Assembly: GCA_916048095.2 (NCBI GenBank)
Contig: OU696579.1
Span: 5,987,001-6,051,000 of the forward strand
DNA length: 64,000 nt
Reading direction: 5' to 3'
Source of the DNA: Sacculina carcini
Lineage: Eukaryota > Arthropoda > Thecostraca > Sacculinidae
This document shows positions 23,912-34,187 of the stretch, piece after piece. Position 1 is the stretch's first letter; each line of letters begins with the position of its first letter. Below the pieces are notes generated by a model, which saw nothing but the letters and a program-made list of their open reading frames with translations, did not search any database and was not told where the DNA came from. A program made the position numbers and the translations under genes.

Positions 23912-24159
23912 GTTTTGGTCTGGATCTTTATTGACGAGAACACTTGACTATACAAAAATACATTAACACGATAACACATGAACACCTGCGACACAATACA
24001 CACACCTCTCACTCGAACCGTAATAACGTCACTGCCTTCAAGGCCACTGCTGTGCGCACACTGATTCATCATCCGTTCCCATGGCGATGCCAACGCATGG
24101 AATAGACTGCGGGCGCCATCTCTTGGCAGGATCGGCTACTACAGCTTAGCACTCGCACA
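23911..24159 (-). repeat. Gypsy-1 5' LTR (deleted copy)
   Basis: 249 bp, two differences from the 3' LTR. Its last base is the A of the gag-pol start codon, and the following TGGCGCAG is the position expected for the primer-binding site. Confidence 0.93.
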
Positions 24160-24736
24160 CTGTTCAAGTAAATGCGTACTGTCAAGCGCTACAGTGCAGT
24201 ATCTGGTATAGACAGCTCACACATCGTACTATACCACGCTCCAAACATCTCACGACACCCTCCGGTTCGTGGACATTTCCTAAAATGGAATTACACTATC
24301 CTGCGTACCCAAAAACGTATACATATCAAGTAGTACAGATAATATGTATAAATTGAATTATGAATAATATTGTTAAATCCTAACTTCAGAAATTTTGATA
24401 TTTCTTGATCTTCAGACCAGATATTCCATCTATTTTCCTATTTTATCCTCATATATACCGTTTTTGTGCCTCATATCTGCAAAAAGTCACCAAACTTCGT
24501 GGTAAACTTACCTAATAACAAGAAAAATATCAAAAGGTAACCTGACGATATAAAAGTAACCTAATAATGAAAAAGAAACTTTTGGTAACCTAATAACTTT
24601 TTAAATAATTATCGTACACAAGGTTTTCATGCAGTTTTAGGTAGCTTATGAAAAAGTGACCTTTAGGTGAAAAAGTAACTATATTAAATTTTGACAGCCC
24701 TACTGATCATTAGACTTGTCAAAAAACAACTGTTTT

Positions 24737-26688
24737 CGATTTTTATACCCCCTGCACGGTCTCCCATGCTTTTCGACCTGAAAAAGCTGAAAATCATTGC
24801 GATTTTGGTCTAAAATGTCTCTATATCCTGCCGCATTGGACATATATCCATATATGGACTCTATATCCTGCCGGAGTTTTCGCGCCCGTAACAACAAGAA
24901 GTACGCAATTTTGCCTTGCATATCGCAGTTATTTCACTTGTAACTTGTGTTACAGTTGTAATTTGAGGACAAACTGGGTATCAAATTGAAGCATTTGTTC
25001 CTGCAAAAACATTTAGAGATATTTTACTTAAGAAAAACTTCATCATATTGAGCAAAAGATAAAACTTTAATGAATAATTACAATTTCTACATACATTTTG
25101 ACATTTATTATTCATTATTTAAGTATGATTTATTATTATAATTCTAGTTATGACCATTTTCATCTTGCCTAAACGGCAGCATGCCCTTTTTCCGTCCATT
25201 TCCGGCGTTGGAAGCAAAGTAAACGTCTGATCGACACATACAATATTCCGAAAGAAAGCCAAAACTTCCCTCACTTCCAGCTGCAGGCACCATATTTTAG
25301 AGGTGCTGGCTGGTGCCGTATGGAACACTCTATTTGGAAAGACTGAGAGCCCAGATCATCTTTGGTTCAAACACGTCAAAGACAGATGGACAAGTGTTGA
25401 CACTGAAAACCCCACAATTTGTACACTACATGTAAACGACTCACTGAAGAGAACAAAACGTGGATAAATGTTCTTCAAGACATTTTGAGATCTGAAAAGC
25501 CTCCTAGGGCTGACTATCGCGAGATGACTGAGATTGCACTGATTACCCTTGGAAGCACGCCTCCCCGAGGAATACACTGGAGTCGTCCAGGGGCCATTCA
25601 TCAGGCAAGATGGATGGCAAAGAATTTGCATGCCATGAAAATGTTCATGTTTGCCGAACAACTAAAGTACGATGAAGAGACTGTGAAAAAGTTGCAGCAC
25701 TTGATTATCTATCTTGGGATGTTCTATACACCATTGTGGATGTTTTGCACACTTGCCGCAGATGCTCCTTTGATTGATCTTCAATTCATCCAGGACATGA
25801 TGAAATTCTGAAGAATAGATTCAGATGTTGCTGAGGCAGTCCTGAAAAAACTTGAAAACCACAAGTGGTATCTGACACAGGAGGTTGTGCCATTCGCCCT
25901 TTTCAGTGGCAGAGTGAATGGTAAATAAAAGCAAGACATTGCCGCCAGGCTTCACGCCACTTAGAAACCGGATAGCTTCGGACGAGGCAAACCTGTATTC
26001 CCTCAGATTACAATCAATACGACCCTATCTGATCTAATTGGGCCAGATAGTCATCTTCTGCTTGACACACTTGACATCAAGTGTCTGGCTTCAGCAGCCT
26101 GTTGCGATATGGCCAAAAAATGGTGACTACAGAAAAGGCTTGGATTATGTGAGATATTTAATAGTAGTTAACGATGTTGCTGAGCGTGGAGTCAAGACGA
26201 TGGCGGGTTACGCCAACATTATTACGACTGATCCCCAGCAAAAACAATATCTCCTTCAAAATGTTGAATACAACCGGAAGTGTTTCGATAGCTTCAGCAA
26301 TCAAACCTTGAACAGGTGATTTAAACGTGCATATTAGAAATGTGAGTGATTGTGTTGAAATGCTGCTGAAACTGTGATTTTTCATTACATTTTTATCTTT
26401 TGCTCAATATGATAAGTTTTTCTTGATTATAATTACTCTAAATGTTTTTGCAGGAACAATTGCTTCAATTTGATACTCAATTTATCCTCAAATTGCAACT
26501 GTAACACAAGTTACAAGTGAAATAACTGCGCTATGCAAGGCAAAATTGCGTACTTCCTGTTGTTACGGGCGCGAAAAGTTCAAGTCCAATGCGGCAGGGT
26601 ATAGAGACATTTCAGACCAAAATCGTTGTGATTTTCGGCTTTTCAGGTCCAAAAGCATGGGAAAACGTGCAGGGGGGTATAAAAATCG
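24737..26688 (+). mobile_element. DNA transposon with ~300-bp terminal inverted repeats
   Basis: Left arm 24737-25065 and right arm 26391-26688 are inverted copies of each other, with high similarity over about 300 bp (both include the sequence read as CGCGCCCGTAACAACA and, inward, ATATTGAGCAAAAGATAAA). The left arm contains an extra internal duplication of ctctatatcctgccg absent from the copy at 49434. The target duplication is unclear. The internal region encodes a broken protein. The superfamily was not identified. Confidence 0.75.
25419..26319 (+). pseudogene. unclassified transposon protein, broken
   Basis: Open from about 25419 to 25811, then a stop, further conserved codons (SDVAEAVLKKLENHKWYLTQE) and a final stretch at 26038-26319. 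The conserved core has DYREMTEIALITLG, PGAIHQARWMAKNLHAMK, then DLQFIQDMMKF, YVRYLIVVNDVAERGVK and QKQYLLQNVEYNRK. I recognise these blocks as recurring in uncharacterised invertebrate transposon-derived proteins but cannot name the family or a catalytic triad with confidence. Several stops make this copy non-functional. Its position inside long inverted repeats supports a transposase-like role. Confidence 0.6.
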
Positions 26689-26790
26689 AATCGATCAGTA
26701 GTGTACGTGTTATAGCTTAATTTAGAGTTGTATGCGTGTTGTTTGGCAATTGTGCTTTTGCGAGAGTGGATGTGAAGTAAGCGAGTTGTC

Positions 26791-27205
26791 AGAGCTGCTG
26801 TGTTACAGAACTGCTGTGTTACAGAACTGCTGTGTTACAGAGCTGCTATGTTACAGAACTGCTGTGTTACAGAACTGCTGTGTTACAGAACTGCTGTGTT
26901 ACAGAGCTGCTATGTTACAGAACTGCTGTGTTACAGAGCTGCCGTGTTACAGAACTGCTGTGTTACAGAGCTGCTATGTTACAGAGCTGTTGTGTTACAG
27001 AGCTGTTGTTTTACAGAGCTGCTATGTTACAGAGCTGTTGTGTTACAGAGCTGCTGTGTTACAGAGCTGTTGTGTTACAGAGCTGTTGTGTTACAGAGCT
27101 GCTGTGTTACAGAACTGCTGTGTTACAGAGCTGTTGTGTTACAGAACTGCTGTGTTACAGAGCTGCTGTGTTACAGAACTGCTGTGTTACAGAGCTGCTG
27201 TGTGA
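26791..27205. repeat. 16-bp minisatellite, about 26 units
   Basis: Unit CTGCTGTGTTACAGAA with A/G and C/T variants. Since 16 is not a multiple of three and the unit has no stop in any plus frame, all three plus frames read the same 16-residue repeat. This is a composition effect and not a gene. Confidence 0.97.
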
Positions 27206-27690
27206 GCTACTACTACGTGCGATAAACCTCGACGCTAGCAAGTATTCAAGTGAACAGAACAATTAAGCCTTGTGTAGCAAAATGCGCCAGTCAAATTGAG
27301 CCTTTCATTTCAAACTGGCCAAACTTCAAACTGACGAGATGCCTTTTCAAACATTATCCGTATATCATAGCTATTGCTGTATATGATCACCACGGTTGTA
27401 TAGGACTTGTGCATCGCAACGTGGCGGCACGAGGTGCATGTGTCAGCACTTGAGTACCAGCTTATAACCACAACCACCAGGTGTCTCGCCAAGCGCATGT
27501 CAAGTGTGTGTGTCTGTGTGTGTGTGTCTGTCTGTGTGTCTGTCTGTGTGTCTGTCTGTCTGTCTGTCTGTCCAACCCTCCTTGGTCCATTTTCTATCAG
27601 CTACTACTCGGCCACCACTTGGCGTATTTGCTAACAATTTATACCATTACGTTGACAATTTTCTTGTCTACACGATATGCTAAATTTCAA
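27206..27690. other. non-coding stretch with (TGTC)n
   Basis: 27505-27572 is a TGTG/TCTG microsatellite. On either side I see no gene or recognisable element. Confidence 0.7.
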
Positions 27691-28530
27691 GTTTTAAAAA
27701 TTGAACCAAAAAAAGTTATAGTGGTGAAAAGACAAAATGAACCCTGAAAAATGCGAAAATTTTGGTCAATTTTCTGAAGACCACTCTCCCTAAACCAGCA
27801 ATGGTACAACTATAAAAATTATACCACTGTGTAGCAAAAGGTTCTGTTCTACTCAACAAATTATAATTAATACTCAAACATTAAATATAAAACATGTAAA
27901 ATGGAAAAAAATACAATCTACATTCAAAATCTTATTTACACTCAACGCGTCCGATTTTCTATAATTCTTTTCTCTATTTCTCAAAAACTAATTATCGCAC
28001 ATCTAAATAAATAATACCATCAAGCTGGGAATTTCGTTTTCTACAACACGGTATAATTTTTTGAATGTTTCAAAGTGTATTAAAAAAAGTTACGGCGGTG
28101 TGAAGTGTAAATGACAAAGTCAAAAAGGCAAAATTAGCAAAAAAAATACGTGAATATTTTGGTCAATATTCCGCTATCTATTCCTCACAAACCAGCAATG
28201 GTACAGCTATAAAAAGTATACTATTGTGTAGATAATTATGTGTTCTACAAGAAAAGCTATAATTTATACCCATAAATGATACAAAAACGTGTAAAATTGG
28301 CATAATTCTCAAATACATAAAAAATTACACTTGAACACCGGGCGACTAAAATTTATTCATTTTTCTAATATTTCTCGGTAAAAAAATTCTACAAATAAAA
28401 ATAAATTATACCATCGTGCTGGAAATTTTGTTTTCTACAATGCGGTATAATTTTTAATTTTCCAAAGTGTATCTGAAAGACGTTACGGCGGTGTAAAGTC
28501 AAAAGGACATATTACCAATTTGACAGCTAT
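27690..28530. repeat. AT-rich ~395-bp tandem repeat
   Basis: Diverged direct repeats: CAGCAATGGTAC at 27796 and 28193, CTACAA(C/T)(A/G)CGGTATAATTTTT near 28041 and 28437, and GTTACGGCGGTGT at 28089 and 28482, with a degenerate third copy of the last motif near 27712. The period is about 395 bp. No coding potential. It may be a satellite or the interior of an unknown element. Confidence 0.75.
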
Positions 28531-28699
28531 TATGCGCACTTGCGATTACACAGGAATATACACCGATTAAATTTCACTGAAGCCCAATCACAATTAAGAA
28601 TGCATCATATTAGCTCCAAGCATGGATGGTGTGGTTTTATTGCGTACAGCTTAATTAATGCTACACTATACTGAATAGAAAGGCTTTATTGTCCTCAAT

Positions 28700-29620
28700 A
28701 TTTACACCCCAATTGCTCCGCACGACGGGCTGGTAAAATGCTACTGGGAAGAAAGTTAACTACTGAATTTTACTGTGTTATTTAATTGGTTTAATTTCAA
28801 GTTGCATACGCTTAAGCTGCATAAGGATGCGGGTTGTAATATCATGCAATGCCAACTATATGCATATGCTGTTTTAGCGGAAGCATTAATCTAGAATTAT
28901 AGAGATGACTGAAGGTTTCATTGTTTTGATAGTGTTACACTTCTGAATTACTACACACGAAGGACGGGTGTGAATTTGAGCAGTGTTGAGGGAAAACACT
29001 TCGTCAATAATTAAAACAAGAATTTACAAATTTGACTTTTTCTATTGGTCGTTTTTCATCAAGTTTATTTGTGTTTGCTTCGTGTTTGAGTTCGCACGTC
29101 GGGCGGGCTGTGAATAAATATTAGTAATTAAAATATGAGGCGGGCTGAGTAAAAATATTTTGTCAAAATAAAATAAAAAATAATGAAATTTAGATTTTTG
29201 AATTGATTAAGGTTTTTATGAGTTTACCTCATTTATTTTTTAATTTGCAAAATTTTTATGAATTGTTCCGCACAACGGGCGGGTTTTAATGCTAGTATGC
29301 ATATAAAGCTTTAACAATAGCATTCAGCAGCAAAAATAATACAGATGACAGGAATTTGCAGTATATTTTCAGAGTGTTTGTTTCGTGTTTGATTTATTAA
29401 TTATTCCTCACGACGGGCGGGTTTAAATGTGAAGCGGATTGGCGGAATGACATTTCGTCAATTATTTAAATAATAATATGCAAATTTAGACTTAGACTTA
29501 TATATTAGCTTATATTTCACAATTTAGACTTTTCAATTATATTCGCTTTTTCCTTTTTAGTTTTTATGCCTTTTGATTTCTGGAATGTTCCGCACGACGG
29601 GCGGGTTTGAATGCTATGGT
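28700..29620. repeat. array of GC-rich cores in AT-rich DNA
   Basis: A core close to CCGCACGACGGGCGGGTTT recurs at about 28718, 28956 (weak), 29092, 29268, 29406 and 29589, separated by 135-240 bp of AT-rich, diverged sequence. Flanking words such as ATGCTA and GTTTGTTTCGTGTTTGA also recur. No ORF is present. Confidence 0.7.
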
Positions 29621-29635
29621 ACACACACCTGTATT

Positions 29636-29690
29636 CACACAACACACACACACACACACACACGCACACACACACACACAACACACACAC

Positions 29691-29780
<90 letters not shown>
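29636..29780. repeat. (CA)n microsatellite
   Basis: About 145 bp of CA repeats with rare CG interruptions, immediately upstream of the LINE A fragment. Open frames on both strands here are artefacts. Confidence 0.97.
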
Positions 29781-29782
<2 letters not shown>

Positions 29783-30979
29783 GAGATTCTTGCTATCAGA
29801 CTGGACTTAGCGAACAGAAATAAACATGTTGTGGCAGTATATGTCCCCCCCCCAGAAGCAGTGCTTGGAATCGTGAAGATTATGAACAAATGCTCGACTG
29901 CACACTAGTGGAACTCGGAGAAGTGATGCAGAGGTATACAAATTCCATTGTGATGGGAGATTTTAATTTCAAAGGCGTAAACTGGGAGGAATGGTCATCA
30001 ACCGCATCAGAAACTTCTTGGGGAATTTGATGAATTTGATGATGAGAAATTTTATTAGTCAGTGGGTGAAAGAAAGTACACGATTTCGAGGGAATGACGC
30101 ACCATCAAGGCTGGATTTGGTGTTCACAGGGCAATCTGAAGAGATCGATGCACTGAACTACGACAGTCCAATAGGAAAAATTGATCATGTGGTAATTGAA
30201 CTGGACACCACTGGCTCCAGGCATGAAGAGGTTCACTTTGACTATCAAGGTACTAAGCTGAACTATGATAGAGCAGACATACCGCGACTCAGATAATTCT
30301 TTGGGAGAACCGACTGGACTTCACTAACGGAAACAGGAGACATTCAGCGGAAATATGACCTATTTCTAGAAATATACAATAAAGGCATAGCAGAATACGT
30401 CCCTGCAATGAAGAATAAAATAAGATATAGAAAGCCGTGGTTCAATGCAATATGTGAAAAGGCAAGAATGGAAAAAGAGAAGGCGTGGAACAGAGTACGA
30501 AGGAGAAACTCACCTGAAAACTGGAATGCGTACAGGACTGCAAGAAACAGGTACTTGAGTATAAGGAGAGAGGAGGTGGTAAAATATGAGAAAAACATTG
30601 TTGAGAAATGTCCAGATGAACCGAAAATGTGCTTCAATTATGTGAATAAGAAGATGAAAAACTACGTGGGCATCAGCGAGATACAATTTGAAGGTACCAT
30701 GTACACACAACCTAAAGAAATATGCGAAAAAATGCACGAAAACTTTCAAATGGTATTCACAGATTAGCCATTTTATGGGGAGCAAGTGAAATCAGTTTAC
30801 AAACCGATGCGTGAGATAGTTGTGTTAAAAAAAGACCTGCTAGAGAGATTATCAAAGCTGAAAGGACGAAAATCTGTCGGGCCAGACGGCATCTCGGAAA
30901 ATATTCTGAAGGGATGTAGTAGTGAACTTATTGAGTCTATATATGACATCGTCATGAACAGTCTAAAGCATGGAAGAGT
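29781..30979 (+). pseudogene. LINE family A, copy 2: endonuclease end and RT linker
   Basis: Contains the C-terminal half of an APE endonuclease (VVAVYVPP, MGDFNFKGVNW, SRLDLVF, KIDHVVIE), then the linker (RKPWFNAICEKARMEKEKAWNRVRR) and the start of the RT (SVGPDGISENILKGC). The C-run at 29848-29857 coincides with a frame change; stops lie at 30294 and 30765. It ends at 30979 where a Gypsy-2 LTR begins. The last part, IYDIVMNSLKHGRV, corresponds to the first residues readable in LINE A copy 1. Confidence 0.82.
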
Positions 30980-31340
30980 TGTACAGACGCGCATTGCTTG
31001 ATTGCTTGATTGGCGTTTCATTGTATTGTTTGTTTCACTGTGTGCGTGTGTGTCATTGCGCGTTCTGTGTATTGTTCTGTGTCTATACCCGGGTGTTAGT
31101 TCATATGTGTGTATTCGCTTAGCTGTGCGTGCATGTGCGTGCGTGTCTGTGTGTTGTGTGTCCGTCTGCGTGCACGTGCTTGTATGTGTGTCGTGTATGC
31201 GTGTGTGCGTTGTGCGTGTTCATGTCATCGTGTCTGTGTATGTGTGTGTGTGTGTGTTTGTAAGTCATGGGATTATGAAATACAGTCAGTGAGTGAAGTG
31301 TTGTGTGCGCTGCGCCTCTTGTGGTTATACCAACACCACA
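30980..31340 (+). repeat. Gypsy-2 5' LTR
   Basis: 361 bp with TG...CA ends, GT-rich interior, interrupting LINE A. No second copy is in the window, so the ends rest on the terminal dinucleotides and the adjacent primer-binding site. Confidence 0.65.
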
Positions 31341-31343
31341 AAT

Positions 31344-31361
31344 TGGTGACCCCGACTCGTT
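31344..31361 (+). other. Gypsy-2 primer-binding site
   Basis: TGGTGACCCCGACTCG three bases after the LTR; it begins TGG as expected for pairing with a tRNA 3' CCA end. The same motif marks many invertebrate Gypsy elements. Confidence 0.75.
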
Positions 31362-31399
31362 TGAGGCTGATTGTGAGGTATTTGTGTTTGTTTCGTGCA

Positions 31400-32200
31400 A
31401 TGGAATCTACGCCTGAAACACCGAATGATGCCAGTGTGAATCGAGTTGCTATTAAGGCACCTCAATTCATGGAGGCTGCAGTGGACGGCTGGTTCATCAT
31501 TCTCGAAGCGCAGTTTCACTTGCAGAATATTGTGTCTGAAGAAACAAAGTTTTACCATGTCATTTCTGCATTGCCACCCAATATTATTACTCGGTTGCCA
31601 CAAGCGTGCATCACGAAGAAAAGTTATGTGGAGTTGAAGGAGGAGGTTGTACAGCTGCATGAGCGCACCAAGCCAGAGCTGTTTGAGGAATTGATTTCCA
31701 AGCGTCCTCTGACTGGCCGGCCGTCAGTCCGCATGAGCGAACTCCAATCTGTCGCTAGGAAGGTCGGTGCCTCGGAGGATTTGGTGCGCCACGAGTTTAT
31801 AAAATCACTACCCGCAAATGTCAGCACTGTTGTGGCGGCTCTGAAAGACTTATCTCTCAGTCAGGCTGCTAAGCTCGCCGACGAATTGGTGCCAATGTCT
31901 GCAAGTTCTCAATGCATGACAGTGACCGGTATTCATCGAGACATGTGTAACCCAGCGGTCCGACAGGATCGTCGTCAAGCTGTAACTTCTTCAACATCAT
32001 CGTCAATGACACTACGGCCGTATTATGAAGGCCAGCGTCCATTTGTGTGCCGTGCACACATATTTTATGGTCAGCGGGCTCGCACGTGCAAGCCTTGGTG
32101 CCGCTGGCCAAACAAACGGACCAATATCCAGATACAGCCTTCGTCTCGTCCTGCCTCACGCTCGAATTCTCCGGATCGCGCGACGTCGGCGGAAAACTGA
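31400..32200 (+). CDS. Gypsy-2 gag protein
   Basis: ATG at 31400, 38 bases after the primer-binding site, opens 266 codons. The N-terminal capsid region has the gag signature (IKAPQFMEAAVDGWFIILEA, HLQNIVSEETKFYHVISALP), a middle capsid helix region (KPELFEELI), and near the end a Gypsy-type C-x2-H/C finger (VCRAHIFYGQRARTCKPWC). Gag forms the virus-like particle that packages element RNA. The ORF stops at 32198 close to the duplication junction; pol is missing, so the fragment is not mobile. The protein itself is open. Confidence 0.8.
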   Translation: MESTPETPNDASVNRVAIKAPQFMEAAVDGWFIILEAQFHLQNIVSEETKFYHVISALPPNIITRLPQACITKKSYVELKEEVVQLHERTKPELFEELISKRPLTGRPSVRMSELQSVARKVGASEDLVRHEFIKSLPANVSTVVAALKDLSLSQAAKLADELVPMSASSQCMTVTGIHRDMCNPAVRQDRRQAVTSSTSSSMTLRPYYEGQRPFVCRAHIFYGQRARTCKPWCRWPNKRTNIQIQPSSRPASRSNSPDRATSAEN

Positions 32201-32227
32201 AGAGGCAGGCCAGTGTGAATGCGACGA

Positions 32228-32251
32228 CTGACCTGCATGCATGCAGGTCAG
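32228..32251. other. 24-bp perfect palindrome at duplication junction
   Basis: The inverted repeat is centred on TGCATGCA (inner part ACCTGCATGCATGCAGGT at 32231-32248) and extends to 24 bp. It overlaps the first bases shared with 16661, the left edge of the second duplication copy. Confidence 0.9.
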
Positions 32252-33780
32252 CATGTGGAAGAAGACACAAGACAAAGAGGAATTGACCAGTCATCTCTCC
32301 TCGATGTTGTGTTCACCAAACGAGCAGATCAAGAAGAAAACTTGACCTATGAACCGCCATTTGGTAAGAGTGATCATGTGGTTATTTCCTTCAGATATAT
32401 TCTAAGCAAAGATATCATAATACCTGGAGAAGTCGCTACAAGCATACCACATTATGAGAAAGGTAATTATGAAAAGCTAAACAGGTTTTACTCAAGAAAG
32501 AATTGGTACCACGAGATTGATGACTCTGACGTAAACAATATATAAAAAACATTTTGTCGCATCTACAAAGAAGGAGTGGACAAGTACATTCCTATCAGAA
32601 GAAAATAGATGAGAAAGAAGCAGTGGCTCAGTGAGGAATGTATGAGAGCAAAAAAAGAAAGAGACCAGCAATGGAGGCGATATCGAACAAACAAGGATAC
32701 AGAAAGTTATACAAGATATAAAATCTGTCGAAATAGATATACGAGAATAAGAAGAGAAGCACAATCAAAATTCGAAAAAGACATTGTCAATAACATCAAA
32801 GACAAGCCGAAATTGTTCTACCACTACATCAACAGCCGCATTAAAGTGAAAAAGAAAATACAGCATATATACGAAAACGGTACGGCATACACAGATGAAA
32901 AAGATATATGCGAAATATTGAACAAACAATTTCACTCGGTCTTTTCAGAGAACGACACATGGATTCCTCCTGAGGAAAGCATAGAGAGTACGCCAAAAAT
33001 GCAGGACATCAAAATATCATGCAGTCAAATAGAAAAAGAACTGTTATCTTTGGATAAATATAAATCATGTGGTCCAGACGATATTTCCAGTTTTGTATTG
33101 AAGATTTGTGCGAAAACGCTGAGCAGACCTCTAGAAATAATTATGAACGTCTCGTTGAGACAGGGCAAATTACCAGACATATGGAAACAGGCCAATATTA
33201 CCCAATTGTTCAAAAAAGGGAAAGCTGAGAATGCTGCAAATTATAGGCCAATATCACTAACGAGTGTCGTTCGCAAAATTATAGAAAAAATTATTAGAAA
33301 AGAATGGACCAGATTTCTCGAAACCAATAGAATCCTGTCAGATCAACAATTTGGATTCAGGTCTCAAAAATCAACTACTGCGAATCTCATCAGTTTCTAT
33401 AGTAGAATTATTGAAAATACACAAGAGAGAGAGCAATGGACCGATGCAGTTTACATTGATTTTGTGAAGGCCTTCAATAAGGTCCCTCATGATAAGCTGA
33501 TCTATAAACTAGTGAAATACGGAAAAATTGGCAAACAACTGGAAAAATGGATGACGGATTTTCTGAAAAACAGGCAAATGAGAACATGTCTGAGAGGGCA
33601 CAAATCTTCATGGAGAAACGTGAAAAGCGGTGTACCTCAGGGCACAGTCTTGGCGCCGATCATGTTCATCTTATACATAAATGATATTCAGGATGTCGTG
33701 CCGCCAGACATATACATGAACATGTTCGCCGACGATGTCAAACTGCAAAAAAATATTCGCAGCCTGGTAGATTGTGTAGA
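32248..33780 (+). pseudogene. LINE B copy 2, endonuclease end and RT first part
   Basis: One frame with stops at 32543 and 32606, both shared with copy 1, then open to 33780. It retains motifs that copy 1 lost: KSGVPQGTVLAPIMF and MFADDVKLQ, and has IDFVKAFNKVPH. It lacks the private copy 1 stop at 17445. The RT is interrupted at 33780 by the 1.5-kb insert and resumes at 35312. Confidence 0.9.
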
Positions 33781-33811
33781 GAGAGTGTGTGAGCGCGTTG
33801 GAGTGTCTGTG

Positions 33812-33926
<115 letters not shown>

Positions 33927-34152
33927 TTCGCGTTTGCGTTCGTATTTGCGTTGTTTGGTGATGTGTTTGTATGTATGCGTTCCATGAAGTGTGCGTGCCC
34001 CGCGGCGGCGAGCGATTGACCGGCTCGCCGCTGATTGGTTGTGGCGGTGTGCGTGAGGACTGTGCGTGTGTGTGTGTGTCCTTTTGTGCTCCCGTGTGTG
34101 ACGGTGTGAGCGAGAGTCGTGTTCGTGGTGCGATTGTAGTGTGACGTCTTGT

Positions 34153-34187
34153 AGGCGCGCGTGGGGCAGTGATGCCCACGCGCGCCT
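34153..34187. other. GC hairpin in first terminal repeat
   Basis: Arms AGGCGCGCGTGGG and CCCACGCGCGCCT pair perfectly around a short loop, followed by AT-rich TAATATATTTTAGATTTTTT. The identical structure is at 35241-35275. It could form a stable RNA or DNA hairpin. Confidence 0.85.

Larger units (their letters stand above)
20924..24159 (-). mobile_element. Gypsy-1 LTR retrotransposon, internally deleted copy (3236 bp)
   Basis: Minus-strand Ty3/Gypsy element. Two 249-bp LTRs (20924-21172 and 23911-24159) differ at two positions by eye and begin TG and end CA in the element's orientation; the 5-bp target duplication is CTGTT (20919-20923 and 24160-24164). The other duplication copy shows the empty site near 48866. 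Relative to the full copy at 35594-40149 it lacks exactly 1320 bp net, covering RT and RNase H. Confidence 0.95.
19998..24702. mobile_element. hAT-3 copy 1 (non-autonomous), with nested insertions
   Basis: Ends are TAGGCCTGTCAAAA and TTTTGACAGCCCTA, flanked by CTGATCAT at 19990-19997 and 24703-24710. Both subterminal regions are packed with AAAAGTAACCTAA motifs (for example 20010-20080, 20195-20240, 24530-24600). No transposase frame is present. It contains a SINE-like insert (20408-20612) and a Gypsy-1 derivative (20924-24159); without these it is about 1.25 kb. Copies 2 and 3 are at 44924-49425 and 59260-60072. Confidence 0.88.
16661..25509. repeat. segmental duplication, copy 1
   Basis: Matches 32248-50202 end to end once later insertions are removed. 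It covers the 3' two thirds of LINE B, its microsatellite, the 19370-19997 flank, hAT-3 and the left part of the long-TIR transposon. After subtracting the Gypsy-1 derivative it is about 5.6 kb, equal to the other copy after its own insertions are subtracted. Shared stops at 16956 and 17019 (32543 and 32606 in the other) show common descent. Confidence 0.88.
30980..32247 (+). mobile_element. Gypsy-2 fragment: 5' LTR, PBS and gag
   Basis: An LTR-like block (30980-31340, TGTACAG to ACACCACA), then AAT and TGGTGACCCCGACTCG at 31344, a typical Ty3/Gypsy primer-binding site, then a gag ORF. The element is cut at about 32247 exactly where the second segmental-duplication copy begins, so pol and the 3' LTR are absent. 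Confidence 0.82.

Noticed and set aside
28700-29620. CRISPR-like spacing of a ~20-bp core
   Set aside because: Spacing is irregular (135-240 bp), the core is degenerate and the genome is animal.
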